From Nitrospira sp. (GTDB taxonomy: Bacteria > Nitrospirota > Nitrospiria > Nitrospirales > Nitrospiraceae): DNA of 64,000 bases. Made by a program: the position numbers and the translations under genes. Shown here in pieces: positions 9,055 to 17,835 of the stretch; the first letter of the stretch is position 1; each line of letters begins with the position of its first letter. The stretch spans positions 62,001 through 126,000 of the forward strand of contig JACOEL010000007.1 in assembly GCA_024998625.1 (NCBI GenBank), given 5' to 3'. The notes beneath the pieces are model-generated. The model was not told the origin of the DNA, did not search any database, and saw only the letters and a program-made list of their open reading frames with translations.

Positions 9055-10404
9055 ATGGAACAGCGGCGAAGCCGACGGTGGTTATATCTTTTGCTGATGG
9101 TGACGGTAGCGCTGGGGATCGGCATTGTGCTGGAAAAGGGGTTGGAGCGGACCGGCCACGCCTCCGAAACCTATGAAGAGCTGCGGACCTTCTCCGAGGT
9201 CTTGACGCAGGTGCAGAAGCACTACGTCGACGATACAAAGGTGAAAGACCTCGTACAGGGCGCGATTCGCGGAATGCTCAGCACGTTGGATCCGCACTCG
9301 GCCTATATGACGCCCGAGATGTACAAGGAAATGCAGGTCGAAACGAAAGGCGAATTCGGCGGGGTCGGGATTCAGATCGGTGTGAAGGAGAACCGCCTTG
9401 CCGTCATTTCCCCGATCGAAGGGACGCCCGCGCATCGCGCCGGGATCAAGGCCGGTGATTTCATTACCAAGGTGAACGACGAGCCCACGAAGGATTTGAC
9501 GCTGATGGATGCGGTGCAGAAAATGCGTGGGCCCAAAGGCACGAAGGTGAACCTTACCATCCAGCGGGACGGCACGGCGGATCCGCTGGCGTTTTCCCTG
9601 GTGCGGGATACCATCAAGATCGAAAGCGTCAAATTCAAGGTGCTCGACAATACTATCGGGTATGTGCGCTTGACGCAGTTCCAGGAAGCCACAGGGCGGG
9701 ACCTGAGCCGGGCCCTCAAGCAGTTCAAGGAGCAGAAAGTTCAGGGAACGATTCTCGATTTGCGAAACAATCCCGGCGGCCTGCTGACGGCAGCCGTCGA
9801 TGTGTCTGAGCAGTTCGTGGGGAACGGGAAGCTGATCGTCTATACCAAAGGTCGTGAAGGGAAGAAGGACGAGTGGTTCTCCAAGACCAAGGAGACGCTG
9901 GAAGATTCGCCGATGATCATCCTGGTGAATGAAGGATCGGCCAGTGCGTCGGAAATTGTGGCCGGTGCGTTGCAGGATTGGGGACGGGCCGTCATTGTCG
10001 GGACCACGTCCTTCGGCAAGGGATCCGTCCAGACGATTCTGCCGCTCGGTGACGGGTCGGGACTCCGTCTCACGACTGCCAAGTACTACACGCCGAAGGG
10101 GCGCTCGATTCAGTCCACCGGCATTACACCGGACATTGTGGTCAAACTGCAAACGCAAACCGTCGTAAAGGCCGGCGAGAAAGACGGAAAAGAGTCTGAA
10201 CCGAAGACGGCCAAAGCGCCTGCAGTCGGAAAGGATCCATCGCCTTCTGCCAAGCCGGGTGAGGAGCCTGCGCATAAGAATGGCGCCGCGTCGGCCGGGG
10301 ATGCCGCCGGAGATATTTCGCTGGAGGATGACGTGCAGCTGCAGAAGGCCGTTGAGCTGCTGAAGACCTGGAAGATCTTTAAGGAGTTGCGTCCGGCCGC
10401 GTAG
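9055..10404 (+). CDS. ctpA: S41 family carboxyl-terminal processing protease (PDZ)
   Basis: Periplasmic tail-specific protease. ATG 9055 behind GGAAGGAAGG gives 449 residues with an N-terminal membrane/signal segment (WLYLLLMVTVALGIGIVLEK). The PDZ domain (GEFGGVGIQIG to GIKAGDFITKVND) is followed by the S41 catalytic domain. NEGSASASEIVAGAL places the catalytic Ser near residue 297, and GTTSFGKGSVQ the Lys near 322. A low-complexity Lys/Pro/Ala linker (about residues 370-420) precedes a short C-terminal helix. Homologues commonly follow ftsEX-envC and trim cell-wall enzymes. The 3' end overlaps the convergent gene by 26 bases. Confidence 0.94.
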   Translation: MEQRRSRRWLYLLLMVTVALGIGIVLEKGLERTGHASETYEELRTFSEVLTQVQKHYVDDTKVKDLVQGAIRGMLSTLDPHSAYMTPEMYKEMQVETKGEFGGVGIQIGVKENRLAVISPIEGTPAHRAGIKAGDFITKVNDEPTKDLTLMDAVQKMRGPKGTKVNLTIQRDGTADPLAFSLVRDTIKIESVKFKVLDNTIGYVRLTQFQEATGRDLSRALKQFKEQKVQGTILDLRNNPGGLLTAAVDVSEQFVGNGKLIVYTKGREGKKDEWFSKTKETLEDSPMIILVNEGSASASEIVAGALQDWGRAVIVGTTSFGKGSVQTILPLGDGSGLRLTTAKYYTPKGRSIQSTGITPDIVVKLQTQTVVKAGEKDGKESEPKTAKAPAVGKDPSPSAKPGEEPAHKNGAASAGDAAGDISLEDDVQLQKAVELLKTWKIFKELRPAA

Positions 10405-10870
10405 TCGGCCCGGTTTCGATCCGTTCGCGAATAGCGGCGAGCAGCGTGTCTTCCGACCCGGAAAAGCCTGGTTGTGTTCGTAAGAGGTGGGATGCAACCA
10501 GGCTTTCCAGATCGGTCAATGTGCGGATGTTCAGCCGGAAATACAAGTAACTCACCAGCGAGTCGGAGAGCCCCGGCAACGAAGCCCAATCGGCCACTTC
10601 TTCCGGCAACGGGGTCTTCAGTTCTTCATAGGCGCGAATTGTTCCTGTCGCCAGAAACTCTTCAATCTTCACTGCCAAGTCCCGACCGATTCCAGGGATC
10701 TCCTGAAGCTGATGGCGCGCGGCTAGATCAGCCAGGTCCTCCGTGACCGCCAGAATCGAATCAGCCGCTTTCCGATACGCGCGGACACGATAAGGATTGG
10801 CGCGTTGGCCGGCCAGCAGGTTGGCCATCGCACGAAAGATCTGCGCAAGTTGATGGGGGCGGTCGTCCAT
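10379..10870 (-). CDS. Helix-hairpin-helix protein, PolX/Pol beta N-terminal-like
   Basis: A 163-residue protein when started at the inner Met (MDDRPHQLAQIFRAMANLL); the track adds eight residues. The segment IFRAMANLLAGQRANPYRVRAYRKAADSI resembles the 8-kDa DNA-binding domain of family X polymerases. LQEIPGIGRDLAVKIEEFLATG is a clear helix-hairpin-helix. A second HhH-like stretch (WASLPGLSDSLVSYLYFRLNI) follows. No polymerase or PHP nuclease domain is present, so it is probably a stand-alone DNA-binding protein rather than a PolX. It converges on ctpA with a 26-base overlap. Confidence 0.8.
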   Translation of the reverse strand: MDDRPHQLAQIFRAMANLLAGQRANPYRVRAYRKAADSILAVTEDLADLAARHQLQEIPGIGRDLAVKIEEFLATGTIRAYEELKTPLPEEVADWASLPGLSDSLVSYLYFRLNIRTLTDLESLVASHLLRTQPGFSGSEDTLLAAIRERIETGPTTRPDATP

Positions 10871-10945
10871 AGTCGTGTGTCCGGCGCGATTCATCTATAT
10901 TCTGCGAGTATCAAATCCCAAACGGCAAGGCCGAACCGGGCTTGG

Positions 10946-10975
10946 TTGACAACCGGTTTTCCCGTTTCATAGGAT
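10946..10975 (+). promoter_or_regulatory. Candidate sigma70-type promoter for thiSGE
   Basis: TTGACA (10946-10951) matches the -35 consensus fully. After 18 bases TAGGAT (10970-10975) is a fair -10. Initiation near 10982 would leave a leader of only about 17 nt, too short for a TPP riboswitch, and none of its conserved CTGAGA-type elements are visible. Confidence 0.55.
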
Positions 10976-10998
10976 GATCTGAAGAATTGAGGTGCGCA

Positions 10999-11205
10999 GT
11001 GATCATTCACGTGAATGGTGAATCTCGCGGAATCGGCGATGGGCAGACGGTTGCAGCGCTGTTGCACGAGTTGGCGATCCGCGCCGATCGCGTCGCTGTC
11101 GAATTAAATTTGGAGATTCTGGATCGCAAGGATTTTGAAACCCGCGGCCTCCGCGAGGGGGATCGGGTGGAGATATTGAGCTTTATTGGTGGCGGAGCGA
11201 GGTAA
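10999..11205 (+). CDS. thiS: Sulfur carrier protein ThiS (with C-terminal Ala-Arg extension)
   Basis: ThiS is the ubiquitin-fold sulfur carrier that donates sulfur for the thiazole ring of thiamine. GTG 10999 ([20 protein letters not shown]) sits five bases after GAGGTG and gives 68 residues; the track's upstream TTG is less likely. The fold is normal, but the protein ends SFIGGGAR instead of the usual terminal Gly-Gly. Two residues would have to be removed before the C-terminal glycine can be adenylated, unless another route is used. It lies eight bases ahead of thiG. Confidence 0.92.
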   Translation: MIIHVNGESRGIGDGQTVAALLHELAIRADRVAVELNLEILDRKDFETRGLREGDRVEILSFIGGGAR

Positions 11206-11213
11206 CCACATTT

Positions 11214-11993
11214 ATGGATACGATCAACGATCGCTTAGTGATTGCCGGCCGGGAATTTAAGTCTCGCCTGTGGGTGGGGACCGGTAAGTATAAAGACTTT
11301 GTCGAAACCAAGAAGGCTATCGACGCGTCCGGTGCGGACGTGGTGACGGTGGCGGTTCGTCGCGTGAACATCACGGATCGGTCCAAGGAGAATCTTCTGG
11401 ACTATCTCGATCCGAAAAAATACGTCATTCTGCCGAACACCGCCGGTTGTTATACGGTGGAAGATGCCGTCCGGTATGCCCGGCTGGCTCGCGCGGCCGG
11501 CGTGTCCGATCTGGTCAAGCTGGAAGTCCTGGGTGATGAAAAGACGCTTTTCCCGGACACGGTGGGATTGCTCGAGGCGGCCAAGATCCTCATCAAAGAA
11601 GGGTTCATCGTCCTGCCCTATACCAACGATGACCCGATCGTTGCCAAAAAGCTGGTGGATATCGGCTGTCCCGCGGTGATGCCGCTCGCTGCTCCGATCG
11701 GCTCTGGGCTCGGGATCCGTAATCCATACAATCTCAAGATCATCATGGAAACGGTCAAAGTGCCCATCATTGTGGACGCCGGAGTCGGAACGGCATCCGA
11801 TGCCGCGCTGGCGATGGAGTATGGAGCGGATGCGGTGCTGATGAACACCGCCATTGCCGGCGCGCAGGACCCCATCGCGATGGCCGAGGCCATGAAGTAC
11901 GGTGTCTGGGCCGGACGACTGGCCTACAAGGCCGGGCGTATTCCACGCAAGCTCTATGCGACAGCCAGCAGCCCGATCGAAGGCATGCTCTAA
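11214..11993 (+). CDS. thiG: Thiazole synthase ThiG
   Basis: ThiG condenses ThiS-thiocarboxylate, 1-deoxy-xylulose 5-phosphate and dehydroglycine into the thiazole phosphate. The opening ([20 protein letters not shown]) is diagnostic. The Schiff-base lysine lies in [11 protein letters not shown], and phosphate-binding segments include [32 protein letters not shown]. At 259 residues it is of normal length. It follows thiS closely; thiE follows after about 130 bases. No thiO, thiH or thiC is seen in the window. Confidence 0.97.
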   Translation: MDTINDRLVIAGREFKSRLWVGTGKYKDFVETKKAIDASGADVVTVAVRRVNITDRSKENLLDYLDPKKYVILPNTAGCYTVEDAVRYARLARAAGVSDLVKLEVLGDEKTLFPDTVGLLEAAKILIKEGFIVLPYTNDDPIVAKKLVDIGCPAVMPLAAPIGSGLGIRNPYNLKIIMETVKVPIIVDAGVGTASDAALAMEYGADAVLMNTAIAGAQDPIAMAEAMKYGVWAGRLAYKAGRIPRKLYATASSPIEGML

Positions 11994-12122
11994 TAACCAG
12001 AGAACCGTCATTGGTCGGGGTCGGGGAGCCGGCCTGAGTCCGTGTGTGAGTGGTGAACTGGTCCTGATCTCACGGCTTCTCGCATTCAACTGGCATCATT
12101 CAGCATCCAGAATATTTCTCGA

Positions 12123-12749
12123 ATGCCCTCCGTCGATTTCCGTCTGTATGTAGTGACTGATCGTCAACAGACCGCCGGACGACCGCTGGTGTCGGTCGTC
12201 GGACGGGCGGTGAGTGCGGGTGCGCGCGCGGTGCAGCTGCGTGAACGTGATCTCCCGGTCCGAGAGCTGCTCTCTTTGGCGCTCGGCCTGCAGCGCGAAC
12301 TGTCGGACGTGCAGCTGTTCATCAATGACCGTGTGGATCTGGCGGTGGCACTGGGATGCCGAGGGGCGCATTTGCGCGAGAGCAGTTTGCCCGCCCAGGT
12401 GGTGCGAACGCTGTTGCAGCCCTCGCAGTTGCTGGGGTTGTCCGTCCATTCCATCCAGGGCGCGGTGGCGGCAGAACGGCACGGCGCGGATTTTGTGGTG
12501 TTGGGTCCGATTTACGACACGCCGTCGAAACGGGAGTATGGGACGCCGCTCGGCCTCCAGGTACTCGAACAGGCCGCGCGAGCGGTGCACATTCCGATTT
12601 TTGCCATCGGAGGGATGACGGCCTCGCGCACACGCGAGGTGCGGCAGGCAGGAGCATTCGGTGTGGCGGTGTTGTCCTCGATCTTGAGTGCGTCGAATGT
12701 CGAAGCAGCGACCGAGCAATTGCTTTCGGCGATCGAGCGCGAATCATGA
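12123..12749 (+). CDS. thiE: Thiamine-phosphate synthase
   Basis: ThiE joins hydroxymethylpyrimidine diphosphate and thiazole phosphate to give thiamine phosphate. The TIM-barrel opens FRLYVVTDRQQTAGRPLVSV. It carries the substrate-binding stretches INDRVDLAVALGCRGAHLRE and DFVVLGPIYDTPSKREYG, then IFAIGGMT. GAHLRESSLPA departs slightly from the common GvHlGqeD motif (Arg replaces Gly/Gln), so activity is likely but the substitution is worth noting. The product would be phosphorylated by ThiL, encoded at 28084-29133 on the other strand. Confidence 0.92.
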   Translation: MPSVDFRLYVVTDRQQTAGRPLVSVVGRAVSAGARAVQLRERDLPVRELLSLALGLQRELSDVQLFINDRVDLAVALGCRGAHLRESSLPAQVVRTLLQPSQLLGLSVHSIQGAVAAERHGADFVVLGPIYDTPSKREYGTPLGLQVLEQAARAVHIPIFAIGGMTASRTREVRQAGAFGVAVLSSILSASNVEAATEQLLSAIERES

Positions 12750-12809
12750 AGATGATTGCCGCAGAGACCGTCTCGCACAGCGACACACGTCACGCTGCGT
12801 CGGCTGCTG

Positions 12810-12838
12810 TTGACCACCCCATAGACGGGTGATAGAAT
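12810..12838 (+). promoter_or_regulatory. Candidate promoter of the proteasome operon
   Basis: TTGACC (12810-12815), exactly 17 bases, then TAGAAT (12833-12838): five of six matches at each element. Initiation near 12845 gives a leader of about 54 nt before the proteasome ATPase gene. This suggests a housekeeping-sigma promoter independent of thiE. Confidence 0.6.
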
Positions 12839-12898
12839 CCGAAACAGTGTTGATGACCGGCACTGACAAGGATTGTAATCGATCCAACGAGTGGGGCG

Positions 12899-14668
12899 AT
12901 GGCCGAATCAAAAGGGAGTTCAGGCCGACTCCGGTCTTTCCGTGATTCCGTCAAGCGCCTGGCCAAGTCACTTTCTGACGGAGATGGAGTCGTGACGCAC
13001 AAGAACGACGAACATGCTCGCGAGGTAGAAAAACTTCGCATCCAAATCCAGTCCATGGAGGAGGAGATTCGGCGGCTCTATCAGTCACGCTATCAGCTCG
13101 AACAAACGACGAAGCAGAACGAAAAGCTCGTCGCCACGCTCCAGGAAGCCAAATCTCAAATCGAAACGTTGCGGGCTGAAGTGGAAAAGTTGACCGCTCC
13201 GCCCTCGACCTACGGCATTTTCTCCAGCCTTGACACCGATGGGACGGGAAATGTCTACGTATCCGGCCGGAAGATGAAGGTGAGTCTTCATCCCTCCATC
13301 AAAGCGAAGTCTCTCCGCAAAGGGCAGGAGGTCATCCTCAACGAAGCCCTCAATGTCATCGAAGTGCGTGGATTCGATGTGCAGGGCGAAGTCGTCCGCT
13401 TGAAGGATGTGTTGGATGGAAATCGGGCGTTGGTGACGCTGCACTTCGATGAAGAAAAAGTCGCGGAGCTTGGCGAGCCATTGCTCAGTGAACGCCTCAG
13501 CGTCGGCGATCATCTGCTCTACGATCCGCGGTCAGGCTGCGTCATCGAAAAGCTGCCGAAATCGGAAGCCGAGGAACTGGTGCTCGAAGAGGTCCCCGAT
13601 GTGGACTACGAACATATCGGCGGGCTCCAGAAGGAAATCGAGCAGGTGCGTGACGCGGTGGAGTTGCCCTTCCTGTACCCGCACATTTTTGCGGACTACA
13701 AACTCAGCGCCCCAAAGGGCGTGTTGCTCTATGGCCCGCCGGGATGCGGCAAGACGTTGATCGCCAAGGCCGTGGCCAGTTCGATCGCCAAAAAACTGGG
13801 GCATCTCAAAGACAAACAGCTGCGCAGCTACTTCCTCCATGTGAAGGGGCCTGAACTGCTGAATAAGTATGTCGGCGAGTCTGAGCGGCAGGTGCGCGAG
13901 GTGTTCAAAAAGGCCAAGGAACGCGCCGACGACGGTCATCCTGTGATTGTATTTTTCGACGAGATGGACGCGCTGTTCCGCACCCGCGGCACCGGTATCT
14001 CCTCGGACATTGAATCGACCATCGTGCCGCAGTTCCTCTCGGAAATCGACGGTGTGGAACGTCTCACCAATGTCATCGTCATCGGGGCAAGCAACCGGCA
14101 AGACTTGATCGATCCGGCCGTGCTCCGCGCGGGTCGCCTCGATGTGAAGGTGAAGGTCGGCCGACCGGACGCCACGGCGGCGCGGGATATCTTCTCCAAG
14201 TATGTCTCGACCGATTTGCCGTTTGCTGAGGACGACCTGAAGCGGCATGGCGGGGATGCCCGGGCACTTGTCGATTCCCTTATGAATATGACGGTCGATG
14301 CCATGTATGCGACGACCGACGAAAACAAATTCATTGAAGTGACCTATGCGAACGGCGAGAAGGAAGTGCTGTACTTCAAGGATTTTGCCAGCGGCGCGTT
14401 GATCGAGGGCATCGTGTCTCGGGCCAAGAAATTCGCCGTGAAGCGGGCGATTGCGCAAGAAGGAACCGGCTTGCGGGCCGAGGATCTGATTCGCGCGATC
14501 CGGGAGGAGTTCAAAGAGCACGAAGACTTGCCCAACACCACAAATCCGGACGATTGGGCAAAGGTCGCCGGCAAAAAAGGCGAGAAGATTGTCCACCTCC
14601 GGACGATCAGCGGCGGGCCTGCAGAGGCGCGCCAAATCGAAACGGTCAACACCGGTCACTACCTGTAG
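12899..14668 (+). CDS. mpa: Proteasome-associated AAA ATPase (Mpa/ARC)
   Basis: Ring ATPase that unfolds tagged proteins and feeds them to the 20S proteasome. The order is canonical. An N-terminal coiled coil (about residues 35-100) is the part that recognises the Pup-type tag. The interdomain OB region follows (about 100-220). The AAA module has Walker A GPPGCGKT (279-286) and Walker B VIVFFDEMDALF (about 349-360). The protein ends TGHYL, close to the actinobacterial GQYL, which opens the proteasome gate by inserting its penultimate Tyr. At 589 residues the length is normal. Eleven bases separate it from dop. Confidence 0.96.
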   Translation: MAESKGSSGRLRSFRDSVKRLAKSLSDGDGVVTHKNDEHAREVEKLRIQIQSMEEEIRRLYQSRYQLEQTTKQNEKLVATLQEAKSQIETLRAEVEKLTAPPSTYGIFSSLDTDGTGNVYVSGRKMKVSLHPSIKAKSLRKGQEVILNEALNVIEVRGFDVQGEVVRLKDVLDGNRALVTLHFDEEKVAELGEPLLSERLSVGDHLLYDPRSGCVIEKLPKSEAEELVLEEVPDVDYEHIGGLQKEIEQVRDAVELPFLYPHIFADYKLSAPKGVLLYGPPGCGKTLIAKAVASSIAKKLGHLKDKQLRSYFLHVKGPELLNKYVGESERQVREVFKKAKERADDGHPVIVFFDEMDALFRTRGTGISSDIESTIVPQFLSEIDGVERLTNVIVIGASNRQDLIDPAVLRAGRLDVKVKVGRPDATAARDIFSKYVSTDLPFAEDDLKRHGGDARALVDSLMNMTVDAMYATTDENKFIEVTYANGEKEVLYFKDFASGALIEGIVSRAKKFAVKRAIAQEGTGLRAEDLIRAIREEFKEHEDLPNTTNPDDWAKVAGKKGEKIVHLRTISGGPAEARQIETVNTGHYL

Positions 14669-14679
14669 CGCGATAGTTC

Positions 14680-16179
14680 ATGAGCGACAATCCTACGCAC
14701 AATCCGTCCCGTGTCATCGGCACGGAGACCGAATTCGGTATCGCCAGTCGTGACCCGAATGCGGCCGATCCGGTGGCCAATTCCATTCACCTCATCGGCT
14801 ACTACCAGAATCTGCCGGCCCCGCATGCGGTGTGGGACTACGAAAACGAAAACCCCTTGCTGGATGCGCGCGGGTTTGAGGTCGATGGCGAGCGGGAACG
14901 CCCGGGCCCCGATTACAATCGGCAACTCAACAAGGTCCTGGCCAACGGGGGGCGCCTCTATGTCGATGGCGCGCATCCTGAATATTCCACGCCGGAGTGT
15001 CTCAATGCGAGGGAAGTCGTGGCGTTTGAGCGGGTCGGTGAGCGCATCGTCGCGCAGGCCTTGGAAGGGATTACCAAGGCGCGCGGTCGCGACCAGTTCG
15101 TGTTGTATAAAAATAATTCAGACGGCAAGGGCAATAGCTACGGGTACCACGAGAATTATCTCGTATCGCGGACAGTGTCGTTTGAACGCATCACCCAGGT
15201 CCTCACGCCGTTCTTTGTGACCCGTTCGATTTATGCCGGGTCCGGCAAGGTCGGCGCGGAAAACCAGACCAGCCCCGTGGACTATCAGATTTCACAGCGG
15301 GCTGATTTTTTCGAAACCCTCGTGGATCTGAACACGATGGTTCGGCGGCCGATCATCAATACGCGTGACGAACCGCATTCTGATTCAGCGAAGTACCGGC
15401 GGCTCCATGTGATCGTCGGAGACGCCAATATGGCGGAAGTATCGACCTATCTGAAGGTCGGGACCCTTTCGATCGTCCTGGAGTTGCTCGAGGCCGGCGC
15501 AGACCTTCCTCAAATCAGCCTGGCAGATCCGGTGAATGCCATCAAGCAGGTCTCCCGGGATGTGCAGGTGAAAGAGAGTCTCAAATTGACCGACGGGAGC
15601 GCATCGACTGCGATTGCCGTGCAGCGAGCGTACCTCAAGGCCGCCCAGAGCTATTATGCCTGCCACGAACTCAACCAGGTGACGAAGGACGTGCTGGTGC
15701 GGTGGGAAGATGTGCTCGATCGCCTGGAACGAGACCCTCGGTCATTGGTGCGTGAGTTGGATTGGGTCGCCAAGCGGTACTTGATCGAATCCTATATGGA
15801 ACGCAAATCCTGTGGCTGGGACGATCCACGCGTCCGTCTGATGGATTTCCAATACCATGATGTCCGTCCCGACAAGGGACTGTATTACACCCTGGAACGG
15901 AATCATCGAATTGAGCGGGTGGTATTGGATCATGAGATTGCGCGGGCGGAATTCAATCCGCCGGTTGGGACCAGGGCCTTCTTTAGGGGGCAGTGCGTCA
16001 AGAAGTACCCGAATGTCGTCTACGGGGCGAGTTGGACGTCCGTGCTGTTCGATACCGGACAGAACAAGATCAAGAGAATCCCCTTGATGGATCCCTTGCG
16101 GGGAACCGAAGCGCTTACGGGGGAGCTTTTGGCGCAAGCGGAGACGGCGTCCGCGCTGCTCGCTAAACTTTCGACCTGA
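14680..16179 (+). CDS. dop: Deamidase/depupylase Dop
   Basis: Dop is a carboxylate-amine-ligase-fold enzyme that deamidates Pup and removes the tag from substrates. The 499-residue length and the motif GTETEFGIAS (residues 14-23) fit Dop rather than PafA. LANGGRLYVDGAHPEYSTPE places the catalytic Asp at 96. An insertion after the first strand (HLIGYYQNLPAPHAVWDYENENPLL) corresponds to the Dop loop region. KNNSDGKGNSYGYHENYLV and INTRDEPHSDSAKYRRLHVI are nucleotide and metal-binding segments. It is the second gene of the cluster, as in Actinobacteria, but no pup gene follows it. Confidence 0.93.
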   Translation: MSDNPTHNPSRVIGTETEFGIASRDPNAADPVANSIHLIGYYQNLPAPHAVWDYENENPLLDARGFEVDGERERPGPDYNRQLNKVLANGGRLYVDGAHPEYSTPECLNAREVVAFERVGERIVAQALEGITKARGRDQFVLYKNNSDGKGNSYGYHENYLVSRTVSFERITQVLTPFFVTRSIYAGSGKVGAENQTSPVDYQISQRADFFETLVDLNTMVRRPIINTRDEPHSDSAKYRRLHVIVGDANMAEVSTYLKVGTLSIVLELLEAGADLPQISLADPVNAIKQVSRDVQVKESLKLTDGSASTAIAVQRAYLKAAQSYYACHELNQVTKDVLVRWEDVLDRLERDPRSLVRELDWVAKRYLIESYMERKSCGWDDPRVRLMDFQYHDVRPDKGLYYTLERNHRIERVVLDHEIARAEFNPPVGTRAFFRGQCVKKYPNVVYGASWTSVLFDTGQNKIKRIPLMDPLRGTEALTGELLAQAETASALLAKLST

Positions 16180-16192
16180 CTGCGACCATTGA

Positions 16193-17017
16193 ATGAAACA
16201 TTCTTCCTTCCTTCCACATCACGAGGGGTCCAGTTTCTTCGATTTCCTCACCCAGCATCATCCTGAGTTAAGACCCGGTTTGAGTGAGATCGCCATCCAG
16301 CGCGCCGCGCTTCCTGTGGATTTCGGCCGACACGGAACGATCCCGGTGCCGCATGGGACGACGGTCCTGGCGTTGAAATATCGGGATGGGGCCATTATTG
16401 CCGGTGATCGACGCGCGACCGAGGGATTTCAGATCGCCGATCGGCGGATTGAAAAGGTTTTCCGCATCGACGACTATTCCGCGATGGCGATTGCCGGAGC
16501 TGCGGGGCCGTGCATCGAGATGGCCAAATTGTTTCAGACGGAGCTTGAGCATTACGAGAAACTCGAAGGTGTGCAGTTGTCCTGTGAGGGGAAGGCGAAC
16601 AAGCTGGGGCAGATGGTGAAGGCCAACCTTCCGATGGTATTTCAGGGATTGGTCGTCATGCCGCTTTACGTCGGATACGACCTCAAGCGGAAAGAAGGCC
16701 GCATTTTTAAGTACGACATTACAGGAGGGCGCTACGAGGAGTCCGACCACCATTCCATCGGCTCCGGCGGCAAGGATGCCCGCAATACGATGCGTGAGCA
16801 TTACCGATCCGGTCTCCAGGAAGAAGAGGCGCTGCGGGTCGGGCTGTTGGCCCTCTACAATGCGGCGGATGAGGATGTGGGGACCGGCGGGCCTGATTTA
16901 GTCCGCGGTATTTATCCGACGGCGAAAATCGTCAGCCGTGCCGGTATCACTGATGTGCCGGAAGACCGGGTGCGTGCCCTGTTCGAAACCATGATCGCAG
17001 AGCGAAGGAGATCCTAG
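16193..17017 (+). CDS. prcB: 20S proteasome beta subunit (catalytic)
   Basis: Catalytic subunit of the 20S core. The precursor is 274 residues, with a propeptide of about 55 residues (SSFFDFLTQHHPELRPG resembles actinobacterial PrcB propeptides). Self-cleavage at HGTTVLALKYRDGAIIAGDRR would expose Thr56 as the nucleophile. Lys near GDRRATEG and the motif TGGPDLVRGIYPTAKIV are conserved. The start (ATG 16193) lies 13 bases after dop, leaving no room for pup in its usual actinobacterial position. Three bases separate it from prcA. Confidence 0.96.
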   Translation: MKHSSFLPHHEGSSFFDFLTQHHPELRPGLSEIAIQRAALPVDFGRHGTIPVPHGTTVLALKYRDGAIIAGDRRATEGFQIADRRIEKVFRIDDYSAMAIAGAAGPCIEMAKLFQTELEHYEKLEGVQLSCEGKANKLGQMVKANLPMVFQGLVVMPLYVGYDLKRKEGRIFKYDITGGRYEESDHHSIGSGGKDARNTMREHYRSGLQEEEALRVGLLALYNAADEDVGTGGPDLVRGIYPTAKIVSRAGITDVPEDRVRALFETMIAERRRS

Positions 17018-17020
17018 CCG

Positions 17021-17704
17021 ATGCCGTTGCCCTACTACGTCTCGCCTGAACAAATGATGCAGGACAAGGCGGAGTATGCCAAAAAAGGCATTGCCAAAGG
17101 ACGCTCCATCATTGCGCTTGAATATATCGACGGCATCCTGCTCGCAGCGGACAATCCCAGCTCCTCATTGCACAAAGTGTCAGAGATCTACGACCGGATC
17201 GCGTTTGCCGGAGCCGGCAAATATAGCGAGTTCGAACATCTCCGGAAGGCCGGCATTCGCCATGCCGATCTGACAGGCTACATGTACAGCCGGGAAGATG
17301 TGAGCGCGCGGACCTTGTCCAATGCCTATTCGCAGAGCCTGGGGACGGCCTTCAGCACCGACGTCAAGCCGCTGGAAGTCGAAATTCTTGTCGTGCAGGT
17401 CGGGCTGAACGGTCAGGCGAATGAAATCTTCCGCATTTCATTCGACGGCAGCATCGTGGATGAAAAAAATCTCGCGGTGATCGGGGGACGATCGGAAGCC
17501 GTTCAGCAATATTTGCGGGAACATGCGACACCGCAGCCACCCACGCTGAAGGATGGGCTCCGGCGCTGCCTTGCCGCCCTGGAGCAGGTCGCCACTCAAA
17601 AGATCCCTTCCGAAAATCTCGAAGTCGCCGTGCTGGACCGGAACCGTCTTGGGCGGAAGTTCAAACGGTTGAGCAGTGCCGATATCTCCCAACTCTTCGC
17701 CTGA
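17021..17704 (+). CDS. prcA: 20S proteasome alpha subunit
   Basis: Structural alpha ring subunit that forms the gate and the docking surface for Mpa. The N-terminal YYVSPEQMMQDKAEYAKKGIAKGRS is the characteristic alpha signature, followed by ADNPSSSLHKVSEIYDRIAFAGAGK. The 227 residues match actinobacterial PrcA without its acidic C-terminal tail. The last part, LEVAVLDRNRLGRKFKRLSS, is well conserved. It lies three bases after prcB, giving an obvious equimolar pair. Confidence 0.96.
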   Translation: MPLPYYVSPEQMMQDKAEYAKKGIAKGRSIIALEYIDGILLAADNPSSSLHKVSEIYDRIAFAGAGKYSEFEHLRKAGIRHADLTGYMYSREDVSARTLSNAYSQSLGTAFSTDVKPLEVEILVVQVGLNGQANEIFRISFDGSIVDEKNLAVIGGRSEAVQQYLREHATPQPPTLKDGLRRCLAALEQVATQKIPSENLEVAVLDRNRLGRKFKRLSSADISQLFA

Positions 17705-17775
17705 TATACCCTTCACGCAACGGCGTGCTTATCTGCTTTCCGGTCGGTGATGCACCGTGCATTGCCGGGCATCTG

Positions 17776-17804
17776 TTGAAGCCTCACTCGCCGCGGTGTA
17801 TCCT
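17776..17804 (+). promoter_or_regulatory. Weak candidate promoter ahead of pafA
   Basis: TTGAAG (17776-17781), 17 bases, TATCCT (17799-17804), in the roughly 130-base gap between prcA and pafA. Each element has about four of six matches, so this is a tentative call. The gap itself was scanned for a pup-like ORF and none was found. Confidence 0.3.
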
Positions 17805-17835
17805 GAGGGAAGCGGATTCAAGGAAACGTCTCTCC

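Noticed and set aside
9082-10497. 471-residue minus-strand ORF opposite ctpA
   Set aside because: Antisense shadow of an S41 protease with complete catalytic motifs.
10976-10998. TPP riboswitch ahead of thiS
   Set aside because: The predicted leader is about 17 nt and conserved riboswitch strings are missing in the whole upstream region.
12746-12832. 28-codon ORF overlapping the thiE stop, considered as the missing pup/UBact
   Set aside because: Too short, ends PIDG rather than in Glu or Gln, no similarity to known modifiers, and it lies before the predicted proteasome promoter.
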